From RH-AL1 sp965277735 (GTDB taxonomy: Bacteria > Pseudomonadota > Alphaproteobacteria > Rhizobiales > Beijerinckiaceae): 64,000 bases of DNA. The translations under genes and the position numbers were made by a program. How positions within the stretch are numbered: the first letter of the stretch is position 1; every line of letters begins with the position of its first letter. This document shows, piece after piece, positions 45,202 through 54,182 of this stretch. The notes beneath the pieces are model-generated. The model ran no database searches. It was not told the DNA's origin and was given only the letters and a program-made list of their open reading frames with translations. The stretch spans positions 186,001 through 250,000 of the forward strand of contig CBDIDO010000002.1 of NCBI GenBank assembly GCA_965277735.1. Reading direction: 5' to 3'.

Positions 45202-45579
45202 GGACACTCCAGCTCACCGGCTCGCACGGGTCGGCAGGGATAGACCGGATTTGTGCAGTGCGAAAGCCGCCCGTTCGGCATGTGGTGAAAATGCGGCGCA
45301 GATCAACCAGCGTCGTGCGATCGCAAAACCACAGTAAAGTGCAGAGTCGGCCGTCCCCTCTGTGCTGACGTTTTGTCATCAGATGGCTAGCGGGTGGCGT
45401 CGTTACGCCGCACATCTCGCGACGGCAAGAACAGCCGGCCTCGCCGAGCAGCTTGCGCGGCATTCGCCTTGCGGGGGGGCGTAACAGCTTGACCCTGCGG
45501 CACTTGCCCGCTTGGCAATCAAGCGAGCAACCGTTTGGACTGCTCGCGCGATAGGCAATCGAACCCTTCGAGACCGTGC
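45202..45579. promoter_or_regulatory. Intergenic control region between phaZ and regB
   Basis: This 378-bp divergent gap has no convincing ORF. It holds the inverted repeat GGCGT-CGTT-ACGCC (45396-45409), overlapping a sequence at 45394-45408 that matches the RegA-type consensus GNGRCRTTNNGNCGC with two mismatches. A second dyad CGCTTG-GCAAT-CAAGCG lies at 45510-45526. Promoters for phaZ and regB should lie here, but no clear -35/-10 boxes are assigned. Confidence 0.4.
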
Positions 45580-46968
45580 TTGACCGACCTCACAACCCGC
45601 CCGCTGGATCTCGGCGCCCGCTCACGGCGCCCGCGCGTCGCGACGCTCGTGCGCCTGCGCTGGCTGGCGATCTCCGGCCAGCTCGCAGCGGTGCTTGCCA
45701 CCCGTTTCGTGCTCGGCTTCGATATGCCGTTCATGGCCTGCTGTATGGTCGTCGGCGCGTCCGTTTGGGTCAACCTCGGTCTGCGCATCCGATTCGCGCA
45801 CAGCGACCGGCTTCGCGATCGTGCCGCGTCCGTGCTGATGGCCTACGACCTCCTGCAGCTTACGCTGCTGCTCTACCTGACCGGCGGCCTCGAGAATCCG
45901 TTCGCGATGCTGTTTCTGGCGCCGCTCATGATTGCCGCGGTGTCGCTGTCGGCGGCCTATACGACTTGGCTGACCCTGCTCGTGGTCGTGTGTGCGACCA
46001 CCCTCACGATGGTTCACCGCCCCCTGCCCTGGTTCCCAGGGGAGGAAATGCACCTGCCGCCGCTCTACCAGGCGGGGATCTGGGGCGCGATCGTGTCCGG
46101 CGCGGTGTTCTCGTCGGCCTATGCCTGGCGCATTGCGGAGGAGGCCCGTCGCCTGTCCGACGCGCTGGCCGCCACCGAGCTCGTGCTGGTGCGCGAGCAG
46201 CATCTGAGTCAGCTCGACGGCCTCGCCGCAGCCGCCGCGCACGAGCTCGGCACGCCGCTCGCGACGATCAAGCTCGTCGTCAACGACCTGCAAAAGCAGT
46301 TCCCAACCGACGGGCCGGTCGGCGAGGACCTCACGCTGCTCAAGCAGGAGCTCGATCGATGCCGCAAGATCCTCGGCACCCTGACGTCGCTCGGCACCGA
46401 ACCCGGCCACATCATCGGCGAGCTGACGCTCGGCCATCTCATCGAGGAGGCTGTGCACCCGCAGCGTGATTTCGGCGTCAAGATCGCGGTCGCCAAGGAA
46501 GGCGAAGGGACGGAGCCCCAGTCGCTGCGCAACCCGGGAGTCATCTACGGCCTTGGCAATCTCATCGAGAACGCTATCGATTTCGCCATCACCGAGGTGC
46601 GGATCATCGCCCGCTGGACCGAGGCCATCGTTGCGGTCGTCATCGAGGACGACGGCCCGGGCTTCGCGCCCGACGTTGTGATGCAGCTCGGCGAACCCTA
46701 TCTGACTCGCAAGGCAAATCGCCGCGCGAAGGGCGACGCCGGCTCCGACGGGCTCGGTCTCGGTCTCTTCATCGCCAAGACGCTCCTCGAACGATCGGGG
46801 GCCGGCGTCTCCATGGTGAACGCGGCGTCCCCCGCCAAAGGCGCCCGCGTCACCATCCTCTGGCAGCGGTCCGAGTTTGAGAACGGTCACGCGGCGAGCG
46901 CGTTGTTCAAACCAAACGGTCGAGCCGTCCAGCTCGACGAAGGCGTCGACTCCTGGAGGTTCTACTGA
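45580..46968 (+). CDS. regB: Redox sensor histidine kinase RegB/PrrB/ActS
   Basis: This 462-aa membrane kinase has about six hydrophobic segments. Quinone-sensing motif GGLENPF lies near residue 102, the phospho-accepting His221 is in AAAAHELGTPLATIKL, and the redox-active cysteine is C261 in LDRCRKIL. ATPase boxes are NLIENAIDFA, DDGPGFAP and DGLGLGLFIAKTLLE. All residues known to matter in Rhodobacter RegB are present. TTG 45580 is chosen because it yields the family-like N-terminus; an upstream TTG at 45535 is possible. The stop overlaps the regA start (TGATG). It probably controls redox-dependent metabolism. Confidence 0.95.
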   Translation: MTDLTTRPLDLGARSRRPRVATLVRLRWLAISGQLAAVLATRFVLGFDMPFMACCMVVGASVWVNLGLRIRFAHSDRLRDRAASVLMAYDLLQLTLLLYLTGGLENPFAMLFLAPLMIAAVSLSAAYTTWLTLLVVVCATTLTMVHRPLPWFPGEEMHLPPLYQAGIWGAIVSGAVFSSAYAWRIAEEARRLSDALAATELVLVREQHLSQLDGLAAAAAHELGTPLATIKLVVNDLQKQFPTDGPVGEDLTLLKQELDRCRKILGTLTSLGTEPGHIIGELTLGHLIEEAVHPQRDFGVKIAVAKEGEGTEPQSLRNPGVIYGLGNLIENAIDFAITEVRIIARWTEAIVAVVIEDDGPGFAPDVVMQLGEPYLTRKANRRAKGDAGSDGLGLGLFIAKTLLERSGAGVSMVNAASPAKGARVTILWQRSEFENGHAASALFKPNGRAVQLDEGVDSWRFY

Positions 46969-47558
46969 TGTTGGAGAGCATTGAGACCGGCCGCCCCGCG
47001 GCCGACCCCGCCATGCTGCAGATGGACGCGATCGGCGACAAGAGCCTGCTGATCGTCGACGACGACAGGGCCTTCTGCCAGCGCCTCGCGCGCGCGATGG
47101 AGAGCCGCGGCTTCGCGGTCACTGCCGTGTCCAGCGTGCAGGAGGGCCTCGCGGCGATTGGCGATACGGCGCCCGCCTTCGCCATCATCGACATGCGCCT
47201 CGCCGACGGCAACGGGCTCGACGTCATTTCCGAGCTGAAGATGCGGCGGCCAGATGCACGCGCGATCGTTCTGACCGGCTACGGCAACATCGTCACCGCG
47301 GTGACAGCCGTGAAATTGGGCGCCTTCGATTATCTCGCCAAGCCGGCCGATGCCGACGAGATCTTCAACGCGCTGATGGCGACGCAGCACGACAAGGCGG
47401 AACTGCCCGAGAACCCGATGTCCGCCGACCGTGTCCGCTGGGAGCACATCCAGCGCATCTACGAGCTATGCGGACGCAACGTGTCGGAGACGGCGCGGCG
47501 GCTGAACATGCATCGGCGTACGCTGCAGCGCATCCTCGCCAAGCGCGCGCCGCGCTGA
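46968..47558 (+). CDS. regA: Redox response regulator RegA/PrrA/ActR
   Basis: This 196-aa cognate regulator of RegB has a receiver domain with SLLIVDDDRAFCQRLA (acid pocket), acceptor Asp in FAIIDMRLADGNGLD, and Lys in YLAKPADADE. The short C-terminal Fis-like helix-turn-helix NVSETARRLNMHRRTLQRIL is nearly invariant in RegA/ActR proteins. ATG 46968 overlaps the regB stop and has CTGGAGG upstream. The first about 25 residues are longer than in many homologues, and an internal start at the MLQMDAIGDK segment is possible. Confidence 0.96.
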   Translation: MLESIETGRPAADPAMLQMDAIGDKSLLIVDDDRAFCQRLARAMESRGFAVTAVSSVQEGLAAIGDTAPAFAIIDMRLADGNGLDVISELKMRRPDARAIVLTGYGNIVTAVTAVKLGAFDYLAKPADADEIFNALMATQHDKAELPENPMSADRVRWEHIQRIYELCGRNVSETARRLNMHRRTLQRILAKRAPR

Positions 47559-47567
47559 GCTTTCTGT

Positions 47568-47783
47568 CTAGCGCTTGATCCCGAGGCGGAGCAGCTTCGC
47601 CTCGGGTCCGGCGTAGGCCTCCTGGAGGTCCACGTTCCAGTACTTGATCTCTTCGACCGGGATCGGCACGCCGGTGGCCGCACACCGCACGTAGGCGCCC
47701 GGGCTGACGATCTTGAAGTCGCCGTCGAGATACTCGAGCACGGCCTCGCTATCGGGTGTCGGCGGGCGTTGAACGCGGTTCAT
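47568..47783 (-). CDS. DUF2093 domain protein
   Basis: This 71-aa protein matches DUF2093, a small alphaproteobacterial family: AVLEYLDGDFKIVSPGAYVRCAATGVPIPVEEIKYW is covered by the signatures YLDGDF, VSPGAYVRCA and IPVEEIKYWNV. Its function is unknown. It follows xseA on the same strand, with 39 bp between, and converges on regA with nine bases between the stops. An xseA-DUF2093 pairing is common in Hyphomicrobiales. Confidence 0.88.
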   Translation of the reverse strand: MNRVQRPPTPDSEAVLEYLDGDFKIVSPGAYVRCAATGVPIPVEEIKYWNVDLQEAYAGPEAKLLRLGIKR

Positions 47784-47822
47784 CTCTCTCGAAGTCCAAC
47801 TCTCGCGAAACCAGGCGCCTAG

Positions 47823-49424
47823 CTAAAAAAGCGTGCCCTGCTCCGCCTTGGGGCGCGGCCGGCGCGGCGACGAGCGGCGCGGGGCAGCCAAGGCCTCAAT
47901 ATGACCGTCGGCCAATTCGATGTCGAGCACGGCATTGGCCTCGATGTCGGCAGTCGAGCGGACGGGATGGCCGTTGGCATCCCGCACCAGCGCGTAGCCG
48001 CGCGCAAGCACGTTGCGATAGCCGAGCGTGTCGAGCAGCTTGCCCAGGCGCGCGACGTGATCGCGCCGTCGCGTCGCACTCGTCGCCCAGGTCCGCGCCA
48101 GCGCGTCGGCAACCCGCGTGCGCCGCTCGCCGGCGGCAACGAGATTGCGCTCGATGCCGATCGCCGCGCCGGCGAGCCTCTGGCCCTGGTGCTTCAGCGT
48201 CGTCGCGCGGCGGTCGCGCGTGCGCTCGACGTTGAAGACGAGCTTCTGCTCGCAGGCAGCGAGCTGCTGCCGGAGTCGCGCCAGCTTGGCGCGCGGCGCC
48301 TGCTGCGAGAGGCGCTGCGCGAGCTTGGCGAGATCGAGATGCCGCCGATCCCGCGCACCGTTGAGCGCGCTGGCCAGCCGCCCTTCGGCGCGATCGAGGC
48401 GCTGGCGGGGAACCGCCGTAACCGTCTCTGCCGCGGGCAACGCCCGCGATAGGGCGCGCACGTCGGCGCGTCGTCGCTCGACGAGCCGGAGCATCACCGC
48501 CGCGTGGCGCCGGCCGAGCTCGGTCGTTTGCAGCACGAGATCGCGGCGCACCGGCACGGCCTTCTCGGCCGCTCCTGAGGGGGTCGGCGCGCGCAGGTCC
48601 GCCGCGTGGTCGATCAGTGTCCAGTCCGTCTCGTGACCGACCGCGCTGATGAGCGGGATCGTGCTCGCCGCCGCCGCGCGCACGACCACCTCCTCGTTGA
48701 AGGCCCAGAGATCCTCGAGCGAGCCGCCGCCGCGTGCGACGATCAGGACGTCGGGCCTTAGGGTCGCACCAAGCGGCGAGAGCGCGTTGAACCCGGCGAT
48801 CGCCGCCGCGACCTCGCCCGCCGCGGTGTCGCCCTGCACGCGCACCGGCCAGACCAGCACGCGGCGCGGAAAGCGGTCGGCGAGGCGGTGCAGGATGTCG
48901 CGGATGACGGCGCCCGTCGGCGACGTGATGACGCCGATGGTCTCCGGCAGGAACGGGATCGGGCGCTTGCGCTCCTCGTCGAACAGGCCCTCCGCTGCGA
49001 GCGCCTTGCGCCGCGCCTCGACCAGCGCCATCAGCGCGCCGACGCCGGCCGGCTCGATCGCATCGATGACGATCTGGTAGGTCGATTTGCCCGGGAACGT
49101 CGTGATGCGGCCGGTCGCGACGACCTCGAGGCCCTCCTGCGGCTTCACCTTCAGACGCTGGAATGCGGTGCGCCACACGACCGCGTCGATGCGCGCGCTA
49201 TCGTCCTTGAGGCTGAAATAGGCGTGGCCGGACGCGTGCGGGCCGCGATAGTTCGAGATCTCGCCGCGCACGCGCACGAAGCCGAAGCGATCCTCGATCG
49301 TCCGCTTCAACGCCCCCGACAGCTCGCCGACAGTGAGCTCGGGCACATTCGTCTGGGCCTGGGTTCGCTCGGGGCTGGCGTCGAGCGTCGGGCGCGGAGC
49401 GAAGCGGTCGGTGGCTGCGGTCAA
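47823..49424 (-). CDS. xseA: Exodeoxyribonuclease VII large subunit
   Basis: This 533-aa nuclease subunit has an N-terminal OB-fold (NVPELTVGELSGALKR, FGFVRVRGEISNYRG, GHAYFSLKDD) and the catalytic domain with FPETIGVITSPTGAVIRDI-type signatures (LPETIGVITSPTG), ARGGGSLEDLWAFNEE and SAVGHETDWTLID. A long coiled-coil C-terminal half follows. It works with XseB, which is not in the window. The start is a weak TTG at 49424; an internal GTG near 49347 would remove about 26 residues and cannot be excluded. Confidence 0.96.
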   Translation of the reverse strand: MTAATDRFAPRPTLDASPERTQAQTNVPELTVGELSGALKRTIEDRFGFVRVRGEISNYRGPHASGHAYFSLKDDSARIDAVVWRTAFQRLKVKPQEGLEVVATGRITTFPGKSTYQIVIDAIEPAGVGALMALVEARRKALAAEGLFDEERKRPIPFLPETIGVITSPTGAVIRDILHRLADRFPRRVLVWPVRVQGDTAAGEVAAAIAGFNALSPLGATLRPDVLIVARGGGSLEDLWAFNEEVVVRAAAASTIPLISAVGHETDWTLIDHAADLRAPTPSGAAEKAVPVRRDLVLQTTELGRRHAAVMLRLVERRRADVRALSRALPAAETVTAVPRQRLDRAEGRLASALNGARDRRHLDLAKLAQRLSQQAPRAKLARLRQQLAACEQKLVFNVERTRDRRATTLKHQGQRLAGAAIGIERNLVAAGERRTRVADALARTWATSATRRRDHVARLGKLLDTLGYRNVLARGYALVRDANGHPVRSTADIEANAVLDIELADGHIEALAAPRRSSPRRPRPKAEQGTLF

Positions 49425-49530
49425 AGGCTCGGGTCCGCCCGGAAGTGTTGCAGGGAATCGCTGAGAGCGGCCAGCTTCGCGCGCGGCGGCGGCTGGAGCA
49501 ACCCCGCCAGGCGTGGCGGCCGTTGCCCGC

Positions 49531-50274
49531 CTATTCCTTGATCAGCTTCCCGGAATAGACGACCGGCCCGGTCGGGGCGCCCGTCGTCGAGCCGCCCGGC
49601 GGCTCGACCGAGATGGCGAAGGTCGCGCCCGCGCCGGCGGCACCGGTCGGGATCGGCATCGTCGCCGGTGACTTGTCGACCAACCCGATCGGGCGCGGCG
49701 GCTTGTCGTCGCCGATGTACCAGAGCTCGAGGCTACGCCCGGCCGGCGCCTCGGCGGCGACGGGCATGACGAGGATCTGGCGCGTCGCAAGGTCGACCCT
49801 GACGATCAGGGCCGGCTGGTCGCCGCCGCGATTGACGGCCGCGATATAGCGCTCGCCGGGCGCCACCGGCGCGACGCTCGGCTGCGACAGGTTGGCAATC
49901 ACGAACACGGCAAGAGCTGCGGCGAGCGCGCCAAAGGACAAGGCCGCGGCGCGCCAGCGGCCCCGCGAGACCGCCAGACCAGCGCCGTCGACGCGGGGCG
50001 CGCCGCCGTCGATCACCGTGAAGCCCGGCCGCGCCTCGACAGTACCGGTGAGCGCGCGCTCGATGCGCTCCCACACCGTCGCCGAGGGCGTAACCGGCTC
50101 GAGCCGGCCGGCAAGGCCAGCGAAGCGATATTCCCAGCCGTCGACGGCGCGCAGCGCCGCGGCATCGACGCGCATCTGCTGCTCGAAGGCGGCGCGCTCA
50201 GTCGCGTCGAGCGTGCCGAGCACGTATTCGGCCGCATTGAGATCGTTGTCGCGCGGCGTGTCGGCGATGCTCAT
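49531..50274 (-). CDS. Anti-sigma factor, RskA-like membrane protein
   Basis: This 247-aa protein has a cytoplasmic N-terminal helical part (NDLNAAEYVLGTLDATERAAFE), one transmembrane helix at about residues 105-125 (ALSFGALAAALAVFVIANL), and a periplasmic RskA-like domain with RSLELWYIGDDKPPRPIGLV. The HxxxCxxC zinc site of ZAS anti-sigma factors is absent. ATG 50274 overlaps the sigma factor stop (ATGA), the classical layout for a sigma/anti-sigma pair. It probably sequesters the upstream sigma factor until released by proteolysis. Confidence 0.9.
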   Translation of the reverse strand: MSIADTPRDNDLNAAEYVLGTLDATERAAFEQQMRVDAAALRAVDGWEYRFAGLAGRLEPVTPSATVWERIERALTGTVEARPGFTVIDGGAPRVDGAGLAVSRGRWRAAALSFGALAAALAVFVIANLSQPSVAPVAPGERYIAAVNRGGDQPALIVRVDLATRQILVMPVAAEAPAGRSLELWYIGDDKPPRPIGLVDKSPATMPIPTGAAGAGATFAISVEPPGGSTTGAPTGPVVYSGKLIKE

Positions 50275-50831
50275 CGCCCATCCTCGTCGAGGCAGGCGCG
50301 CAGCGACGCGAGGCTGCGGTGCAGCCATGTCTTGATCGTGTTGACCGGCCGCTCGTAGCGCTGGGCAAGCTCTTCGCGCGAGTAGCCTTCGTAATAGGCG
50401 GCCAGCACGCAATCACGAGCTTGCGTATCGATCGTGCCGAGGCAGCGGCGCAGCGAGGCGACGTCGACCATGTCCGCCTCCCGATCCCGATCCTCTGCGA
50501 TGCGCTCGAACCAATCCGTGCCGTCGTCGAGGCTCGACGCGGACGCAGGAGTCTTCTGCCGGACGACGTCGATCGCACGGTTACGTGCGATCGAATTCAT
50601 CCAGACGCGGGCAGGCGAGGTATCGGGCGAATAGCTCCCCGCGTTCTGCCATATGCGTAAGTAGACATCCTGCAAGACTTCTTCCGCCGTCGACCTGACC
50701 CTCACGATACGGAGGATCGTCGCCAAAAGTTTCGGGGCGGTGAGGTCGTAGAGGCGCCGGAACGCAGCCCTGTCTGCCTCGGCGACGGCAACGAGCAGGC
50801 TGTCGAGTTCGGTTCGTTCCGTCGCGAGCAA
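50271..50831 (-). CDS. ECF RNA polymerase sigma factor (SigK-like)
   Basis: This 186-aa group-IV sigma factor has region 2 (FRRLYDLTAPKLLATILRIV, AEEVLQDVYLRIWQNA, RVWMNSIARNRAID) and region 4 (CVLAAYYEGYSREELAQRYERPVNTIKTWLHRSL), the latter being the -35-binding helix-turn-helix. It pairs with the RskA-like anti-sigma gene by a four-base overlap. The start is TTG 50831 with GGAGG only four bases upstream, tighter than usual. No -35/-10 target set can be inferred from the window. Confidence 0.94.
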   Translation of the reverse strand: MLATERTELDSLLVAVAEADRAAFRRLYDLTAPKLLATILRIVRVRSTAEEVLQDVYLRIWQNAGSYSPDTSPARVWMNSIARNRAIDVVRQKTPASASSLDDGTDWFERIAEDRDREADMVDVASLRRCLGTIDTQARDCVLAAYYEGYSREELAQRYERPVNTIKTWLHRSLASLRACLDEDGR

Positions 50832-50918
50832 GGCACCTCCGCGGCGATAGAACGCCGGTCTTGCCGCCGGCCGCTTCGCCTGCGCCTCGTGTAAAGCAAT
50901 TCTGCCGGGGGGGAAACG

Positions 50919-51350
50919 CTACCCTTGCGGGGAGGGTGCCTCATCATCGCCCGCCAGCGTCGTCACGAGATCGACGATGCGCTTGCGGACCTTCGGATCC
51001 TGGATGCGGGCGAAGGCTCGGTTGAGGTGCAAACCTTCCGTCGTCGACAGGAAATCAACGACATAGGCCGATCCCTCCTCGGCAGCGGCCGAATGGGACA
51101 TGCCGTCCGCGCTGCCGTCGAAGGACGGGGCGCCGTCGAAGAAATAAGCCGGCGGGACGTTCAGCGTCTTCGAGATCTGCTGCAGCCGGCTGGCACCGAT
51201 GCGGTTGGTGCCCTTTTCGTACTTCTGCACCTGCTGAAAGGTAAGGTTGAGCGCTTCCCCGAGCTTTTCCTGGCTCATTCCCAAGAGGACGCGGCGCATT
51301 CGCACTCGGCTACCGACATGCTTGTCGATCGGGTTGGGTACCTTTTTCAC
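50919..51350 (-). CDS. XRE family regulator, PraR-like
   Basis: This 143-aa protein has an N-terminal helix-turn-helix (SRVRMRRVLLGMSQEKLGEAL, TFQQVQKYEKGTNRIGASRL) and a C-terminal tail with IQDPKVRKRIVDLV. It closely follows the pattern of rhizobial PraR, a regulator of adhesion, quorum-sensing and biofilm genes. GTG 51350 (KKVPNPIDKHVGSRVR) is chosen as the family start. It sits directly downstream of lnt, as its homologues do in Hyphomicrobiales. Autoregulation is possible given the dyad in its leader. Confidence 0.88.
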   Translation of the reverse strand: MKKVPNPIDKHVGSRVRMRRVLLGMSQEKLGEALNLTFQQVQKYEKGTNRIGASRLQQISKTLNVPPAYFFDGAPSFDGSADGMSHSAAAEEGSAYVVDFLSTTEGLHLNRAFARIQDPKVRKRIVDLVTTLAGDDEAPSPQG

Positions 51351-51492
51351 GCCTATGAGCCTTTGATCCAAGGGTCGTTTCGCCTCTTCATCCTGTATGC
51401 CTTCACATGGCAAAGCGAGCGGAAAGCAACTGCTAATCGAGCTTTTTTTGCGGCAAAACAATGGCAGCGAGACAATTTGTTCTAATGATAGA
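51351..51492 (-). promoter_or_regulatory. AT-rich leader and probable promoter of the XRE regulator gene
   Basis: This 142-bp gap lies between the XRE start and the lnt stop. Its lnt-proximal half is AT-rich (TATAGT- and TATCAT-like elements on the minus strand near 51486-51500). A short inverted repeat TTTTG-CGG-CAAAA lies at 51446-51458. Promoter boxes are not assigned with certainty. Confidence 0.4.
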
Positions 51493-53097
51493 CTATAGAA
51501 ATCGCATATAAAACAATAAGGTAGAAACCCAGCCCAGTGACGACAACCACAGGCTGAAACGCGCGAAGGGTGGGGGTGCTATCGACCCGGGAAGCCGCGC
51601 GTCGATGATGCCTTCTGGACCAAGCGGCAACGCCTCCAGAACGCGCCCGTACGGGTCGATGATCGCCGAGATTCCGGTGGCCGCGCCTCGGACCATGGGC
51701 AGTCCTTCCTCGATCGTGCGCAGCCGGGCCTGCGCGAAATGCTGGTAGGGACCGCTGGTCCGGCCGAACCAGCCATCATTCGTTATATTCAAAAAATACG
51801 CCGGGCGCGGGCTCGCGGTTACGTCCACCTCGCCTGGAAAGATCGCCTCGTAGCAGATCAGCGGCGACGCCGGCGGCATGCCGGGCACGTCGAGCGCGTG
51901 GCGCGTGTCGCCGAACTCGAAGCCGCCCGGGATGGCGACAAAGTTGCGCAGCCCGATCGAGCGCAGCAGCGAATCGAACGGCAGGTACTCGCCGAACGGG
52001 ACGAGATGCAACTTGTCGTAGCTGCCGACGATGGCGCCGCCACGCGCCATCACGAGGATCGCGTTGTAATAATCGCTGTGGGGTCGATGACCGTCGAGGG
52101 CCGGCACGTCCACCTCGCGCGCGGCGCCGGTGACGAGATGCGTGCGCGCCGGCAGCATGCCGCCGATCTTGGCGAGCTCGTAGGGGTCGCGCTGCAGGAT
52201 GAAGGGAAAGGCCGACTCGGGCCAGACCAGCATGGTGACGTCATCGAGCCCGATGTGCTTGGCGGTGTCGTCGGTCTGCGAGAGCGCGATGTAATGGTCG
52301 ACGATGCGGTCGCGGTTCTCCGGCGAGAACTCGCTGTCCGGACGCAGGCCGGGCTGCACGATGCGCACGATCGCGTCGCTCTGTACCGGCGGCGGCGCCT
52401 GCCACAGGCGCAGGCCGCCGTAGGCGAGGATCGCGCTTGCGGCTGCGAGCGCGACCAGCGTGGGGCGCCACTCCCGCCGGCCGGCGTTGCGATCGGCGAG
52501 CGTCGCCGGCGCGGCGAACAGCGCGATCGTGAGCAGCGTGAGCCCGTCGAGCCCGACGAGCGCGGCCGCCTGCGCGGTGACGAGGTTGCCGCCGAGCCCC
52601 ATGCCCAGCGGATTCCAGGGAAAGCCGGTGAAGAGATGCCCGCGCGCCGCCTCGGCCGCGGAAAGGCCAAGCGCGAGCGCGAGGACGCGCCCTGGGCCAG
52701 GCCTCCATAGAAGCCGCGCGAGCGCGAACCCGACGCCGAAGAACAGCGCCAGCAGGGCGGGCAGCCCGAGCACGCCGAACGGCAAGGCCCAGGTGAAGTC
52801 GGGATCGATGAGGAAAGCGGCCGACAGCCACCAGAAACCGGCGACGAAATAGCCGAAGCCGAGCCACCAGCCGGCGCCGAACGCGCGACGCAGTGCGCGG
52901 AGGCGCGGCCGGGAGCCAGCCTCCTCGCTGGCCGAGCCGTCGACGAGCCAGACCGCGACGACCATCGTGACGATCAGCGCCGGGCCGAGCGAGACCGGCG
53001 CCAGCGCCAGCGCGCCGAACGCGCCTGCCGCGAACGCGATGAGCCAGCGCCGCCAGCCGCGCGAGCGGACGACCGTGTCGGCGAGGGAAGTGAGCAT
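51493..53097 (-). CDS. lnt: Apolipoprotein N-acyltransferase
   Basis: This inner-membrane enzyme adds the third acyl chain to lipoproteins. The 534-aa protein has about six N-terminal hydrophobic segments followed by a nitrilase-like periplasmic domain. The catalytic triad is the Glu of LVWPESAFPF, the Lys of YDKLHLVPFGEYLPF and the Cys of LICYEAIFPG, and WFGRTSGPYQHFAQARLR is another family signature. ATG 53097 is chosen over an upstream in-frame codon at 53139. It lies downstream of the corC-like gene in the conserved miaB-phoH-ybeY-corC-lnt order. Confidence 0.97.
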   Translation of the reverse strand: MLTSLADTVVRSRGWRRWLIAFAAGAFGALALAPVSLGPALIVTMVVAVWLVDGSASEEAGSRPRLRALRRAFGAGWWLGFGYFVAGFWWLSAAFLIDPDFTWALPFGVLGLPALLALFFGVGFALARLLWRPGPGRVLALALGLSAAEAARGHLFTGFPWNPLGMGLGGNLVTAQAAALVGLDGLTLLTIALFAAPATLADRNAGRREWRPTLVALAAASAILAYGGLRLWQAPPPVQSDAIVRIVQPGLRPDSEFSPENRDRIVDHYIALSQTDDTAKHIGLDDVTMLVWPESAFPFILQRDPYELAKIGGMLPARTHLVTGAAREVDVPALDGHRPHSDYYNAILVMARGGAIVGSYDKLHLVPFGEYLPFDSLLRSIGLRNFVAIPGGFEFGDTRHALDVPGMPPASPLICYEAIFPGEVDVTASPRPAYFLNITNDGWFGRTSGPYQHFAQARLRTIEEGLPMVRGAATGISAIIDPYGRVLEALPLGPEGIIDARLPGSIAPPPFARFSLWLSSLGWVSTLLFYMRFL

Positions 53098-53168
53098 CCA
53101 GGATTCCAGGCCGCGGGTCGAATTCGACGCCGGTGGCACCTAGCAGATTCGGCGCGCCGGCGCCTCGA

Positions 53169-54182
53169 TCAGCTCGCGGCGTCCCCGCTCGACGGCGCGA
53201 CGCCGGGGCTGCGATAGATCTTGAGGCGCTTGACCCGCCGCGGGTCGGCGTCGAGCACCTCGAACTCGAGGCCGCCCTCGACGACGATCTCGCCGCGCAC
53301 CGGCACATGACCGGCGAGCGCGGTGACGAGGCCACCGACGGTCTCGACATCCTCGGCATCGCTCATCGACTCAAGGTCGGTCTCGAGCGTCTCCGACAGC
53401 TCGTCGAGTGGCGCGCGGGCGTCGACGAGGTAGCTGCCGTCGTCGCCTTTCACCACGCTCGGCTCGTCGGCCTCGTCGTGCTCGTCCTCGATGTCACCGA
53501 CGATCATCTCGACGATGTCTTCGATGGACGCCAAACCTTCTGTGCCGCCATATTCGTCGATCACCAGGGCCATATGCGTGCGCGTCGCCTGCATCTTCAC
53601 GAGCAGATCGAGCGCCGGCATCGACGGCGGCACGAACAGTACGGGGCGCAGGATCTTCGCCGCCGACAGCGGCAGCGTCAGGTCGAGCGCGCCGAGCGAG
53701 CGCACCATCTTCTCCGGCGCCGCCTCCGGCCCTTCGGTCGCGACCGGGGCGATCGCCTCACGCGGCATCGGCTCCTCGGCGGCGGCGATGTAGTCGACGA
53801 GGTCGCGCACGTGGATCATGCCGCGCGGGTCATCGAGCGTCGCGCCATAAACCGGCAGCCGCGAATGCCCGGCGGTGCGGAACATCGCCAGCACCTCGAC
53901 GAGCGTCATCGTCAGCGAGACGGAGAAGATGTCGGCGCGCGGCACCATCACGTCCTCGACCCTGACCTCGTGCAGGGCGAGCACGTTCTTCATCATCAGC
54001 CGCTCTTGCGCGGAGAAGTCGGCCTGCGCGGACGTGTCCTCGAGCGCGTCCTGGATGTCGTCGCGGATCGACGCGTTGCCGAGGCCGAAGGCCGCGCGCA
54101 GGCGATCGAAGAGACCGGGGCCTTGCGCCGGACTCTGCGGCTCCTCTTCGGGCTCGTCGCGGGCGAGCGCGGGGTCGCTCAT
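53169..54182 (-). CDS. CBS-domain CorC/HlyC family protein
   Basis: This 337-aa soluble protein has a paired CBS domain (VRVEDVMVPRADIFSV, RTAGHSRLPVYG, DDPRGMIHVRDLVDYI) followed by the CorC/HlyC C-terminal domain with VIDEYGGTEGLASIEDIVEMIVGDIEDE. Members are implicated in magnesium/cobalt efflux or membrane-protein support, but the exact role is unclear. ATG 54182 overlaps the ybeY stop by four bases. It is followed by lnt after a 71-bp gap. Confidence 0.95.
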   Translation of the reverse strand: MSDPALARDEPEEEPQSPAQGPGLFDRLRAAFGLGNASIRDDIQDALEDTSAQADFSAQERLMMKNVLALHEVRVEDVMVPRADIFSVSLTMTLVEVLAMFRTAGHSRLPVYGATLDDPRGMIHVRDLVDYIAAAEEPMPREAIAPVATEGPEAAPEKMVRSLGALDLTLPLSAAKILRPVLFVPPSMPALDLLVKMQATRTHMALVIDEYGGTEGLASIEDIVEMIVGDIEDEHDEADEPSVVKGDDGSYLVDARAPLDELSETLETDLESMSDAEDVETVGGLVTALAGHVPVRGEIVVEGGLEFEVLDADPRRVKRLKIYRSPGVAPSSGDAAS

